Source: Deroplatys truncata (Eukaryota; Arthropoda; Insecta; Mantodea; Mantidae). From it: DNA of 64,000 nucleotides. The notes beneath the pieces are model-generated. The model was not told the DNA's origin. It saw nothing but the letters and a program-made list of their open reading frames with translations, and ran no database searches. The translations under genes and the position numbers were made by a program. Shown piece by piece: positions 34,472-44,949 of this stretch (positions are counted from its first letter, which is position 1; each line of letters begins with the position of its first letter). Where the stretch lies: contig CM060990.1 in the NCBI GenBank assembly GCA_030765065.1, positions 277,229,341 to 277,293,340 of the forward strand. The letters are read 5' to 3'.

Positions 34472-35300
34472 TTACTCAATGCTTTTTCCGGGAGAGTATA
34501 GCCCTCTACCAGAGTTTTTTGAGTTCCCTTTCTTGATCCGTCTCCTCTTTGTTTCGATGTTCCTCCCCTTATTCTTCTTTACTCGAAAACCTCTCCGTCT
34601 TGTTTCAATTTCTCTGTTATGACTCATCATTGTGGCAAGTTGTTTATCTACAGCTTTTTTCTTATTTACGGCTGGAGCAATTTGTGATGAACCTCCAGCG
34701 GCGGCTCCTAGGGCTGCTATAATTGGTATGAGAGATAGAAAACCTCCTCGTTTCTTCTTTTTGGACTTACTGCCAACAGATACCTTTCCCTCAATTTCTT
34801 TCTTATGCCTCATCATTACGGCGAGTTGTTTATCTGCTTTTTTCTTGTTTACTGCTGAGGCGATTTGTGCTGCAACTCCAGCGGCAACACCTAGAGCTCC
34901 AATAATTGTTATGAGTGGTAGAAATCCTCCTCGTTTCTTCTTCCTGGATCCGGCACCAACAGCTACCTTACCCTTCATAATTGTTACTAGTCGCGCTGCC
35001 AACTTTTCACCTAATGTAGCATCAGATGATTGCACTCTTTTCCACGCCTTTTCAGCCAATATCTTGTCCGCAATGTTTCTCGAAGCAGAGTCCTTATGCT
35101 GGGCTTAGGCAATGTCGTGAAGTTTGCATTATTCGTCTAACGGGTTGGTTCCAGGGTCTCCTCTCTTTAATCTTTTTTCTACCTTTGTCCCAGGTCCGCA
35201 GTATCTGTAACCAGGTAAATGCGCTTCAAATGGTAACAGGTTAATGAGAGAGTTAATTAAACCGGAACTTCTTGCGACCTTAACACCCTTAGCTCTCATG
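34472..35300 (-). pseudogene. PLA2-like virion protein of Polinton 2 with a doubled membrane-active module
   Basis: The reading starts MRAKGVKVARSSG near 35,298 and shows the PLA2-like blocks GYRYCGPGTKVEKR and NIADKILAEKAWKRV. Then come two consecutive modules. Each has a Gly/Lys basic linker (AVGAGSRKKKRGGF and VSVGSKSKKKKRGGF), a hydrophobic Leu/Ile/Ala stretch of about 20 residues (LITIIGALGVAAG; LIPIIAALGAAAG) and a charged NKKK...KQLA...MM.H tail. The end is very rich in Lys/Arg. Polinton 1 has one such module. A 195-codon frame over the doubled part is still open. The product would be a membrane-active internal capsid protein (inference from adenovirus-like relatives). Confidence 0.75.
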
Positions 35301-35395
35301 GTATACTAATTGATTTTATTGCTGCATAGTTCTTTTATACTTTGTCATTGCTTACATTCATTAGCATATATACATTAAGAGTGATTTGTTTTATT

Positions 35396-35520
35396 TTAGC
35401 TGTCAAGTTAGAGCTGGTGAAGCAAGATTGCTCGTTGCCTATTCAGGTGATAGACTTTGAAAGCGACTTTAGACGCGAACTTCATGGAAAGTGTTTCCTG
35501 TTAGAACGCTAATTTTAGAC
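35396..35520 (+). pseudogene. Packaging ATPase, N-terminal fragment, Polinton 2
   Basis: The plus-strand reading LELVKQDCSLPIQVIDFESD corresponds to the start of the Polinton 1 ATPase (MEVVKQACSLPIQVLDFES). Only about 35 residues remain. The minisatellite begins right after it. The divergent layout relative to the PLA2-like gene is conserved. Confidence 0.75.
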
Positions 35521-35529
35521 ATCTCCATC

Positions 35530-36105
35530 ACGTAACCCGCTCACGTAAAAAAGTGACCCACTCACGTAAAAAGGTGACCCATTCACGCAGAAAGGTGACC
35601 CACTCACATAAAAAGGTGACCCGCTCACGGAGAAAAGGTGACTCACTCACGAAAAAGGTGACCCTCTCACGCAAAAAGGTGACCCACTTACAGAAAAGTG
35701 TGACCCACTCACGCAAAAAGGTAACCCATTCACGTAAAAAGGTGACCCACTCACAGAAAAAGGTGACCCACTCACGCAAAAAGGTGACTCACTCGTGTAA
35801 AAAAGGTGACCCACTCATGGACCACGGTGACCTACTCATGCAAAAAGGTGACCCACTCACGTAAAAAGGTGACCCACTCACACAAAAAGGTGACCAACTC
35901 ACGCAAAAAGGTGACCCACTCACGCAAAAAGGTTATCCACCCACGTAATAAAGGTGACCCACTCACGGAAAAAGTGACCTACTCACGTAAAAAGGTGACC
36001 CACTCACGGATAAAAGGTAAACCACTCACGGAAAAAGGTGACCCGCTCACGCAACAAGGTGACCCACTCTCGCAAAAAGGTGGCCCTCTCACTCTAAAAG
36101 CTCTC
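35530..36105. repeat. 21-bp minisatellite, about 27 units, open on both strands
   Basis: The unit is AAAAAGGTGACCCACTCACG. Because 21 is a multiple of three, the array reads as a repeated heptapeptide: VTHSRKK on the plus strand (103 and 107 codons open) and an EWVTFLR-type repeat on the minus strand. Units vary by single bases. It has no unique spacers and no cas genes, so it is not CRISPR. It replaces most of the ATPase gene in Polinton 2. Confidence 0.95.
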
Positions 36106-36460
36106 AGATATGAGCGCCATTTTCGCTAAAGTAGGATGAATGAGCCTGAGCTAACTAGACCCGTATCTCGCTCAGCTTGCACATTCTCAGTGATAACTAT
36201 CAAGCAAAGTTGTACTCTTACCCCATTTCATGCTACTTGAATCTGCGGGTATTTAATGAAATAGTTATAATTAACAGAATGACAACATTAATGTGTGAAT
36301 ACTAAAGTATTTCGTTTAGTCTAATTTGGATATGACTGCTTATATGTATCAAAGCCTGAAATCATATATAAATACGTAAATGCCGAATAATATCACTGTC
36401 TCCTGTTGTATACGAATTCAACATCTATAGTATATATTCACTAGTTGATATATATACTGC

Positions 36461-36940
36461 TTGAGCATGAATACTCAAAAAGATGCTCAATTACAGTCAA
36501 TTTACGAAAATCTTGATTTTTCGTACGTTTCCCAAGGGAGAAGTAATCGTTTTGTTAAGTGCTGCATATGCAATAGAACTTTAAAAAACAGAAATATTTC
36601 AAGAGTCAATCAACATAGGAGTAGATGTTGTAAAGAGATGAGCAGCTTTGTAGTGACTACAACACCCGCACGCGATTCTGAAATATCTTCAAGTTCCGAA
36701 GAGCGGAATTCAAGATGTACCGTACTTGGAGACAATTCAAGTGATCCTGAAATAACATCAAGAGCTACCATGGATGAATCAATAGAAGCAGTTTCTTTCA
36801 ATGAGCAAACTCAGAATAAACACACCAATGAAAGCAAGCATTCTAGTGTCAACTTTCCAAGATTAGAAGATATATCCAAAGAGAATATTGAAGAGATGCT
36901 ATACCGCTACACCGATCCTAATGATTTGGTGCACTGTTAA
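36461..36940 (+). CDS. Unrecognised 159-codon ORF with a Cys/His cluster, inside Polinton 2
   Basis: The frame is open from ATG to stop and starts MSMNTQKDAQLQSIYENLDF. Residues about 27-55 hold RFVKCCICNRTLKN and RVNQHRSRCC. This gives C-x2-C, then H-x3-C spacing that resembles a BED-like or C2HC zinc finger. The middle is Ser/Thr/Glu-rich and probably disordered; the end (NFPRLEDISKENIEEML) looks helical. Uninterrupted coding in an otherwise ruined element is notable. It could be a captured DNA-binding protein or a Polinton accessory gene. Function is unknown. Confidence 0.5.
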   Translation: MSMNTQKDAQLQSIYENLDFSYVSQGRSNRFVKCCICNRTLKNRNISRVNQHRSRCCKEMSSFVVTTTPARDSEISSSSEERNSRCTVLGDNSSDPEITSRATMDESIEAVSFNEQTQNKHTNESKHSSVNFPRLEDISKENIEEMLYRYTDPNDLVHC

Positions 36941-37039
36941 GGTTGCTAATGATGTTCCATACACCAGATAAAAATTACTTTTCAGATGAAATTAGCGAGA
37001 TTATTCAGAAGTTAAAGCTGGGTTGTTTTATAGCGTGCT

Positions 37040-37165
37040 TAGCATCTGCGGAACCTTGAAACCACTGAAAGAGTTACAAAAATCCCTCATAGGCATTAAG
37101 GTGCTGTGTAACACTAAGAGGTTTCAGAGTTTCAGTTCAGTCATCTACGGCCACTTGTGATTGCA
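37040..37165 (+). pseudogene. Protease C-terminal fragment, Polinton 2
   Basis: The plus strand gives LIGIKVLCNTKRFQSFSSVI followed by YGHL, matching the end of the Polinton 1 protease (LKGIKVLYNKRRYQDFDSVI, CGHL). It is a fossil fragment placed directly before the minor capsid gene, as in Polinton 1 but on the opposite strand. Confidence 0.65.
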
Positions 37166-37179
37166 ATTACCATCACAAT

Positions 37180-37760
37180 GAGTTATACTATCGCTGTCAG
37201 TGTCAACGAATGTGTTGTTACTTCATGGCTGAATCCTCCACTTTAGATAGATCCAAAGGGCCATTATTAGGTTTCTCTATTGAATTTTGAAACCTTTTAT
37301 TCCATTCCCAATATTGATCACAGTAATATCAATTTCATTACATACACAATGATGAAATTAAGATCATTGATATACCTGATGCAGCTTATGAGATTGCTGA
37401 TATTAGTGAAATCAGAGATAAGCTAGGGTCGGGTGAGAATGTCTTCTTTATTAGATCAATTAATAATAATGCCATTAAACTTGAAATTAAATGTCCTTTC
37501 ACTGTTGATTTTTTCAATGATTGTTCTACAGGAACGTTCTGGGGCTTCAGCGACAAAGTTATTCCAGCTAATCAACTGGTTGAATCTGATTTCCTGTTGA
37601 ATATATTTAAGTTGAGCATTATACGAATCTAGCCCAGAATTGCATCAGTCTCCTTCCTCGATAGTAAAAGTGGACACTCGAACTATGAGTTTTCCCATCT
37701 GTTACGCTTGGAAATCACATTTCACAAGAATCATCAAATCCAATTTACCTGTTATTCATA
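37180..37760 (+). pseudogene. Minor capsid protein remnant, Polinton 2
   Basis: The start MSYTIAVSVNECVVTSWLNP parallels Polinton 1 (MSCTITVNGTDSAI and NPPIYLDSN). Later blocks are IPDAAYEIADISEI, IKLEIKCPFTVDF, GFSDKVIPANQL and SGHSNYEFSHLLRL. The length fits a nearly complete penton-like single jelly-roll protein. It is a fossil with a few breaks. The second half is part of the inverted duplication. Confidence 0.75.
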
Positions 37761-38342
37761 AACACTCACTTCATAGAGAAAATTAAGCTTCGTATAGGAG
37801 AGCACAACAGCAATACCATTGACTTTCGAAACAAGGATATAAGCATAATGCTAATAGATTTTAGAAGAAGAAACCAGAGGCTTCGAGGATATAATTACGA
37901 CTTGTTTCAACGCCCACTCCATGCTCTGCCATTGACAACCAGTGTGTTAACGTCATTTAATCAAAAGTTTGTTCAGGCATTGGCTTTAGAATCCTATAAT
38001 CATGTATATCACCAGCGTTACCGGGACACGAGATTCGACGACGAGATTGTTAAAGAAGAGGAACATGTGTTTTTACCGTATAATACATCAGCTAATGAAG
38101 AGTTTAGAATCCCTTGTCAAGCTGAGCATTTATATACTCTACCTAGTTGAAGTTATCTATACATCAATGGAAGTATTACTAAACCTAATGGAGCAACTAC
38201 TACTGCAAAGCTTATACACGATAGACAGTCGGTGTTGGTGCTGATTCGATCCAAGGACTAAAAAGTTGCATTATGCAGCCTCAGGTTGCTGTTAAACCAG
38301 TACGAATCGAGTGGAAAAGGTCTGTGATTCGATTTTCTGATG
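37455..38342 (+). repeat. Inverted duplication inside Polinton 2, right arm
   Basis: This is the inverse counterpart of 33,513-34,405. It covers the distal minor capsid gene and the proximal major capsid gene. The similarity is high enough that the same 20-codon blocks are seen in both arms. Confidence 0.85.
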
Positions 38343-38897
38343 CTGAAATGCTTGAAATCCCCGAGACTACCAAGCTGGATAAGACTCTGTTTCACCCATT
38401 TAGGGCCATGGATCCGCATACTTAACCTACTGTGCCGCAAGCATTTACCTGGAATGGCGCCACCACATGTAAAAATGGAGAATTCGAGATTTGTTATTTT
38501 TTGTGCTCTGACTTTAAGATCGAGTAATGAAACTAAAGACTGTTCCCTTTTTGATCATTGTAACATAACTAATTTGAGACTTTATCTTAATAGTGAATCT
38601 TATCCTTTGACTTTGGAAACTCGAGATTTGCATCATTGCATGATATGTACTCAAGCTCTTATTATGAAAAAGAGAATTTCCTTTATTGAAGAGAAAAGAT
38701 TACTTAATTTTGCTCCTTTATTTGTTATAGATTGCTCACATCAACCAGAGGAAGTTGTAAATGACTATGTCAACATCAGAATAGAAATTCAAGCTACTGC
38801 AAATATCTCTGTACAGTCCTTATTGTACTGTTTAATAATTCATGATAAAGTATTTACATACAAGCCTCTGACTGATGCGATTAAGCTTATATTTTAA
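37810..38897 (+). pseudogene. Major capsid protein remnant, Polinton 2
   Basis: The N-terminal part has LIDFRRRNQRLRGYNYD, EEEHVFLPYNTSANEEF and CQAEHLYTLPS. The C-terminal part has RSSNETKDCSLFDHCNI, LRLYLNSESYP, APLFVIDCSHQPEEVV and LLYCLIIHDKVF. These match the double jelly-roll capsid protein and the Polinton 1 remnant (CSLYDHCNI, PLFIIDCSHQPE). It is shorter than a normal copy and is a fossil. Confidence 0.8.
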
Positions 38898-38975
38898 ACT
38901 TATCATCGTAAGTATTTATTTTTTCATTAGGAATGTAAGGATTTTTAATGAATAAAAACATTATGTAAAGGCATA

Positions 38976-38984
38976 CCTTCATTC

Positions 38985-39029
<45 letters not shown>

Positions 39030-39030
39030 T
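38976..39030. repeat. (TTA)n microsatellite
   Basis: About 50 bp of TTA repeats lie downstream of the major capsid remnant. From here to 39,836 I see no gene. Confidence 0.95.
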
Positions 39031-39836
39031 ATCGTGCATTTCCATCACTTTCCTCCCCAACTTCTCGTTCCAGCTTATGGTATTGCACCTGCAACAGCTA
39101 GGTTACCTAAATGGTAATCTATAAACGATTTAAATATTTTTACTCTGCAAATTTCATCGCTACTTAAAAGTATTTCACAATCATTTAAATTAGTATTGCA
39201 AAATTTTATTTACACCGAATATAGGAAGATTCGCTCGAGCTGACTCTCAGCTATGCCTTGGATTGTATACAAAACTGTCCGTGTTTTTCATCGTATGCCC
39301 TGGAGTGTTATATAAGAATCGTGTGATAAGGTGTTTCGGTGATGTAGATGTCTCAGCACCTGCTTCTTGTGGTAATGTTTCTTGGAGGTGACGATGCTGG
39401 TTATTCTAACCTCCAAGAGGGTTAGCAGGCATTCCTGAGCTGTAATCTGTTCTTATTTTTCCCGTATTCCGTCTAAACATTACACAATGAAAGTCTTAGA
39501 AAACATGCTTTTGTAAGTAAAGGTAACATGAAAGAACTACATTTTTTGTTATGATACATGTAAAATGAAACACAAAAGATTTGTGATATCAGACGCTATT
39601 TCAATGTGAGATATATATATATATCTGTATTCAAAATATGTGACATTGTGATTTTATGATTTTTTTATAAATTCTATTACACGTAACATTTGTATCTTTA
39701 GATGTAATATCGATGTGTCAGCTGTTTTATTTATGAACTTTTTTCTTCATAGTAAAATAGGAAAACATTGAATACTTAAGTTTGACATTTCTACATGCAA
39801 AAGGCAGTTTACATGCCTTAAATTTCTATATCTCTG

Positions 39837-40000
39837 CCATGCTCTTATATTCGAGATATAATTTTCCAGTCATTTCTGCAAGCTCTTGATCGGTTAACGA
39901 ATTATAGCATTCAGGCAAGAACACATGACAATCATCCAGCGGAAATGCAATCCTGTTACCGTATCTTGTTTGAGCTCTCTTTAAGGTCTTTCTCATATTT
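39837..40000 (-). pseudogene. Small conserved Polinton protein fragment, Polinton 2
   Basis: The minus strand reads MRKTLKRAQTRYGNRIAF, then DDCHVFLPECYNSLTDQELA, then KLYLEYKSM. It corresponds to the protein at 10.17-10.64 kb (VATRYGTRTI, VFLPAPYTNMSDD). Polymerase B, its neighbour in Polinton 1, is not found here. Upstream (to the right), 40,101-40,487 is open on the plus strand for 128 codons but shows no family signal. Confidence 0.65.
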
Positions 40001-40734
40001 AAGACCTATTTCGAGATCTTGAACTTACCGAGTCGGCAGGAAACTGCTCTCTTCAGCCATCTTCCTGAGTCTATCTGCTAATAAAATTGTAATTTATATT
40101 ATGGAGTCATACCAACAAGAGAAGTATTCGCACACTCCCAATCCGACAGATTTTGCCATTCAAAGCCTAGCACAACCACCACCGCTAGCCATTGCACCAA
40201 GGTTAACTCCAACTCAATTGCGGCAATACTTTAGAAATATACACTTAATAGGTAGCGTAGAAGATTTTCTCCCTTGTTTAGTTAAATGCATGCATATACT
40301 GCGTTATTTCATGTTTTCATTCACCTTTCAGTTCTTACTTTCCAACTTCCCTTTATTCTCCAAAGAATCAGTAACAATATGGCATTCCTGTACGCTTAAT
40401 ACTCGGTTATTGCAGAATACCATTACATTTCACTACAATCACCAGCAAAGTAATTTTTCCAGAGTTACACAGCTTTTAAGCTTCTAGAATCGAACCTTGT
40501 AATGCTTTAATAAATGTATTGTTAGTAATTTAGTTCCCCTGCATCATCATCCACCACATAACCTTTACTCAAAGATGATATATGAAATCACCACTTCCGG
40601 ATTCAAAATGAGTACTTTATAGAAATTTTTGTCATGATAATGATATTTCGGGAGCTGCTACTCTGTTTATCTTTTATTTGTCGTGTCTATCTAAATTATG
40701 TTACAAGCTATTAAATTTCTATGTAAATTAAATT

Positions 40735-41590
40735 TAATCCGTATTCGAACCCAGAACACCAGAAACAAAATTATTTATAATACTAGTTTGACATGTTTAA
40801 AAGAGCTGTATGCAGTTATGACATTAACCTAAGTGATATATCCTAGAGTATAGAGGAAAATTGAGGAAGTCATTGAAAGATCGGGATTCGAACTAAGGAC
40901 TACTAACTGTCAATTATATACTCTGTTAATTGTGCATTATTGGAGCTAAAAATCATGCTTTAGTCCGCACCACTATCCCTGGTAGTTTCTGAGATAATAG
41001 AGATTTTAAAATTAAAGATCGAACCCGTGACGCCTGGTACACTGATATACATTCACAAGAAGCTACATAATGACATAAACGTAATAAGGTTTATTTGGTG
41101 TCTTTCTCTTAATTATTTCCGGAGTTATTAAATTTATAATTTAATTTCATTTAATCAGTATTCGAACTCAGAACACCAGAAACAAAATTATTTATAATAT
41201 TAGATAGACATGCTTAAAAGACCTTTATGCAGCTACAGCTACAGCATCAATCAAGTGATACATTCTAGAGTATAGAGGAACATTAAGGAAGTCATTGAAT
41301 GATCGGGATTCGAACTAAGGGCAACTGATTGAAAATGATATACAGTATGAATTACCCATCATAGGAGCTATCAATTGTGCTTTGGTCAACCCCTCTATCC
41401 CTCTTAGTTTCTGAGATAATAGAGGCTTAAAAATTAAGGATCGTTCCCATGACGCCAGCATCCAAGTATACATTCATAAGAAACTACCAAATGACCTAAA
41501 TGTAATAAAGTTTATGTGGCGTTTTTATCTTAATTAGTTTTGCAGTTACTAGAAGATGAATTTGTAATCACTCCTAGGATTCGAACCCTC
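40735..41590. repeat. Two tandem units of about 420 bp with tRNA-T-arm-like motifs (Polinton 2 subterminal)
   Basis: Blocks such as CAGAACACCAGAAACAAAAT, GATCGGGATTCGAACTAAGG and GTTTCTGAGATAATAGAG occur in the same order from about 40,745 and again from about 41,168. Each unit carries several (A/G)TTCGAAC motifs. The last, AGGATTCGAACCC near 41,577, is an exact inverse B box (GGTTCGAATCC). Confidence 0.8.
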
Positions 41591-41689
41591 GCATCCCGTC
41601 CAGTTTGGGACAATTCGCAAATGGCACGTCACATTCTAAGGTTATGATTAGTTTTTATTGCATTGTTTTATATTTCTTCATTCAGGGTG

Positions 41690-42290
41690 TGTACGTGAGT
41701 GTGCATGTGCATGCGTGTGTGTGTGCGAGCGTGTGTGTATGTGCTTGGGTGTGTATGTGTGCGTGTGTGCGTAGTTCTGTATGTGTGTGTGCATGAGTGT
41801 GTATGTGTGTGCGTGTGTGTGTGCATTCACTGGTGTATGTGTCTATGCTTGTAGGTGTGTGTATGTGTGTGCGTGATTTCGCGAGTCTCTAAGTGTACTG
41901 GTGCATGTGCGTGATTGTGTGTGTGTATGAGTGACTGTGTGTGCGAGTGTGTAAGTGTACTGTGTATGTATATACGTGTGTGCGAGCGTGTGTGGCTGTA
42001 CGAGTGTGTAAGTGCACTGGTGTATGTATGTGTTTATGTTTGTATACGTATGAGGTGTGTGAATGCGTGTGTGTATGTACAAATACACTGGTATATGTGT
42101 GTGTAAACTGGTGTATGCGTCTATGCTTGTAGGCGTATGCGTGTGTGTGCGAGTGTGTGTGTGTGCGTGTGCGTGCGAGTGTGTGTGGTGTGCGTGTTCA
42201 CTGGTGCATGAGCACATGCACTGGTGTATGCTTGTTGATGTATGTGCGTGTGCTCGTGCATATGTGAACGCTTGGATGTGCGCAAGTCGA
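41690..42290. repeat. GT-rich imperfect microsatellite, about 600 bp
   Basis: The stretch is an alternating purine-pyrimidine tract dominated by TGTGTG, TGCG and GTGTA. It is likely to favour Z-DNA. All ORFs in it are low-complexity artefacts. Confidence 0.9.
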
Positions 42291-42302
42291 GAAGAAAGAA
42301 AG

Positions 42303-42469
<167 letters not shown>

Positions 42470-42529
42470 AAAAGAGAGAAGAAGAAAGAATCGTGTCTAG
42501 GCATCGGGATATCTAAGTATACACCAGGG

Positions 42530-43046
42530 TTTAGAATAAATAATTATATTTGTAAAATGCATTTTTAATCCGGCCGCCCATACTCACCTAGTTTAATTTT
42601 TATTATAGAGTTTCGCTGGGTAACATTTGAACTAGGGCTTCTGGGTCCCTCAGAATACAGCTCATTATACATTGTAATGTCATAAAAATTAAAATATATT
42701 TGTTAAATACGTATTTAATGTGCCCGTGGATACTTCCACAATTTAATAGTTATTACGCATTAGATTTTCAGGATAAGATTCGAAGTAGGACCTTTGGGTA
42801 CCCGTGAACGTATTTCATTAATCAGAGTAATGATATAATAATGTTTTACTCTAACAAAGTATCAATTTGGGATATTCCCAGGCATACACTCGTATTTAAG
42901 ATAAATAATCATATTTGAAAAATACATTTTAATCTGACCGCACATACTCTCATAGTTTAATAGTTATTAAGCATTAGAGTTTCGCAAGGTAAGAATCGAA
43001 CTAGAATCCCCTGAACACCCTTTCATTAATCAGGACAATGATATAA
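42530..43046. repeat. Diverged subterminal units next to the right TIR of Polinton 2
   Basis: Three related stretches of roughly 170-190 bp share AATAATTATATTTGTAAAAT-like starts, a TAATAGTTATTA(A/C)GCATTAGA core and a GATAAGATTCGAAGTAGG or GTAAGAATCGAACTAG motif. No gene is seen. Confidence 0.6.
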
Positions 43047-44170
43047 TATCAAATCATCAATTTCTCATTAGGAATTAAAACATTAAACTTTTTGATTGGA
43101 GTGAGAATCGAACACCGATCTATGGATAGCCAAGTATACACAGAGGTTTAATGTATGTAATGAAATATATTAAGCGCGCTTTTTTGGCATCGCTGCTTAA
43201 AAAGAGTCAGCTACATTAGCAGAGAGCTTGTATAACTATGTTCGGGTATATCCGCAGGACTTCGTGAAGACACTCAGAACTGGCCTCAAGGCAAAGCCAA
43301 CGCCATGATGGACAAACAAAGACAGGGCAAGTATATAGCCTCCACAAGTTTCATTTGTCATAACATGCACGTGTCCGAACAATGGAATGGATGACAATAA
43401 CATCTGCTCCCTTTTGTTAGAAGGGTCCATACTGCCTCTTTGTCATATTCCAGTGGAATGGGATGCTACACGGGTGGTCTTTCTAAAGAAGCCTTGCTCT
43501 GGATAATAGAAAGGGATACATTAGCATCTGTGCATTTGTTAATCAATCTTTTGTTAACTCGTGTCCGACTTGTTCTATTGTTCTTCTGCATGTTGTCGTC
43601 AAACAATGCGACTGCGAGCTTGCAGGTGGCCTTCCTAAAAGTATTCAATAGAGCCGGGACAATAGCGTCTGATCCTTTGTTGGCAATACTCCAGCATACT
43701 CTATTGTTCATTTTGCACGTGGTCGTCAAACAATGCGACTGCGAGCTTGCAGGTGGCCTTCCTAAAAGTATACACTGGGAATTCAATAGAGCTGGGACAA
43801 TAGCGTCTGATCCTTTGTCCAGCATACTCCATTGTTCATTTTGACAGTTGATGGTTAGCCTTTTGTTCTTTTGCTCGCGGTCGTTAAACAATGCGACTGA
43901 GGGGTGAGTTGCTGCAGGTGCAGAAGTGCACGTGTCCGGATATGGAGTGGGTAGAATAACGTCTCCGCCTTTGTTACAGAAGCGTAATTTATTATTCTAT
44001 TCTTCGTTTTGACAGTTGATTGACAGCCTTAATTGCTTATCTGTCAAGCTTCCATTATACTCAACAAGATTTATGACCCTCAGCTGCAAACAGTAGGTAG
44101 CACGGAGCTGTAGGATGGGTGGGGGGAGTGGGCGGGGGAGCTCATTTGCATATGAATACACATTCCTGCA
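43047..44170 (-). repeat. Right TIR of Polinton 2
   Basis: This is the inverse of 32,445-33,511 and about 57 bp longer, mainly because one more copy of the module around GTCGTCAAACAATGCGACTG is present (three instead of two). Open frames of 134 and 141 codons in the modules are artefacts of the repeat length. Confidence 0.9.
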
Positions 44171-44360
44171 TATAAATGGGCTGGAAATCTCATTCTCCGC
44201 CTACTGATAGGAAATTCGAGGATGTGAGAATCCTTCCTAGCATTCGCCTGGCGACCCGAGGAAATCCCCCGAAAAAATCATGGGTCAAGAACGTCGGCCA
44301 CAGGAATCAAACGAAAGAACTCCCAAATGCGAGCCACAGACGTGATAGATTTGAAATTGT
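44171..44360 (-). mobile_element. SINE head, proximal half of the copy split by Polinton 2
   Basis: On the minus strand it carries a B-box-like TTCGTTTGATTCC near 44,310, then TTTTTTCGGGGGATTTCC and GGTCGCCAGGCGAATGCT, colinear with the head of the SINE ending at 30,545. The rest of this SINE lies at 32,005-32,440. Confidence 0.7.
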
Positions 44361-44579
44361 GTTCTCTTTGTATGAACACGGGAAAGAAAGAAAGAAAGAA
44401 AGAAAGAAGGAAAGAAAGGAACTAACAAAAACAATGGCTATTTGCAGTTGAGAGAAGTATAAAGTATTCGAACATTGAAACTAATAACAAAGAAGATTTC
44501 AGAATAATTAAAATATAAAAATGTTATTTGACATAAAAATAAAAATGTTATTTCATATAAATTTTTTGCTTTAACAAGT

Positions 44580-44935
44580 TCTACATTTGTTGTGCAGTAA
44601 GACTTTGTCTCTCACGATTTACTTAATATCAAAAGTCATTCACAATGAAGATGAATTTACAGACTATTCCTAGAAAATTTAAAATACAAATTTTATTTAT
44701 CATGAAAAAAAAGCTTAAACCTGTGTATTTTAATCAAAATCCTAAGACCCATTTTTAAAGAATAAAAAATTTCGAAAAATTTCAAATGTTAAAGGCAGTT
44801 TGGAGATGGGGATTCTCTTTAAAATCTTCGTGTCGCATTCTTGGAAGGAGTTGAAGTTAAACTCTAAGTTTGGTTTTTAACCAACTTTCGTTTTTGAGTT
44901 ATGCTGTTCGCGCGCCTGCGCGCGCGCACACAAAT
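44580..44935 (+). repeat. Dispersed repeat family A, copy 3
   Basis: It carries GTCATTCACAATGAAGATGA, TTCGTGTCGCATTCTTGG, AAACTCTAAGTTTGG and TTTTTGAGTTATGCTGTTCG. It directly precedes the 120-bp satellite, so the satellite may have grown from its end. Confidence 0.7.
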
Positions 44936-44949
44936 TGGGCTTTTTAGTA

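Noticed and set aside
35530-36105. CRISPR-like array of short repeats
   Set aside because: Repeats are contiguous 21-bp units without unique spacers, in a eukaryotic transposon setting and without cas genes.
43440-43891. Open frames of 134 and 141 codons in the right TIR of Polinton 2
   Set aside because: They follow the repeated TIR modules on both strands and have no domain signal or counterpart in other Polintons.
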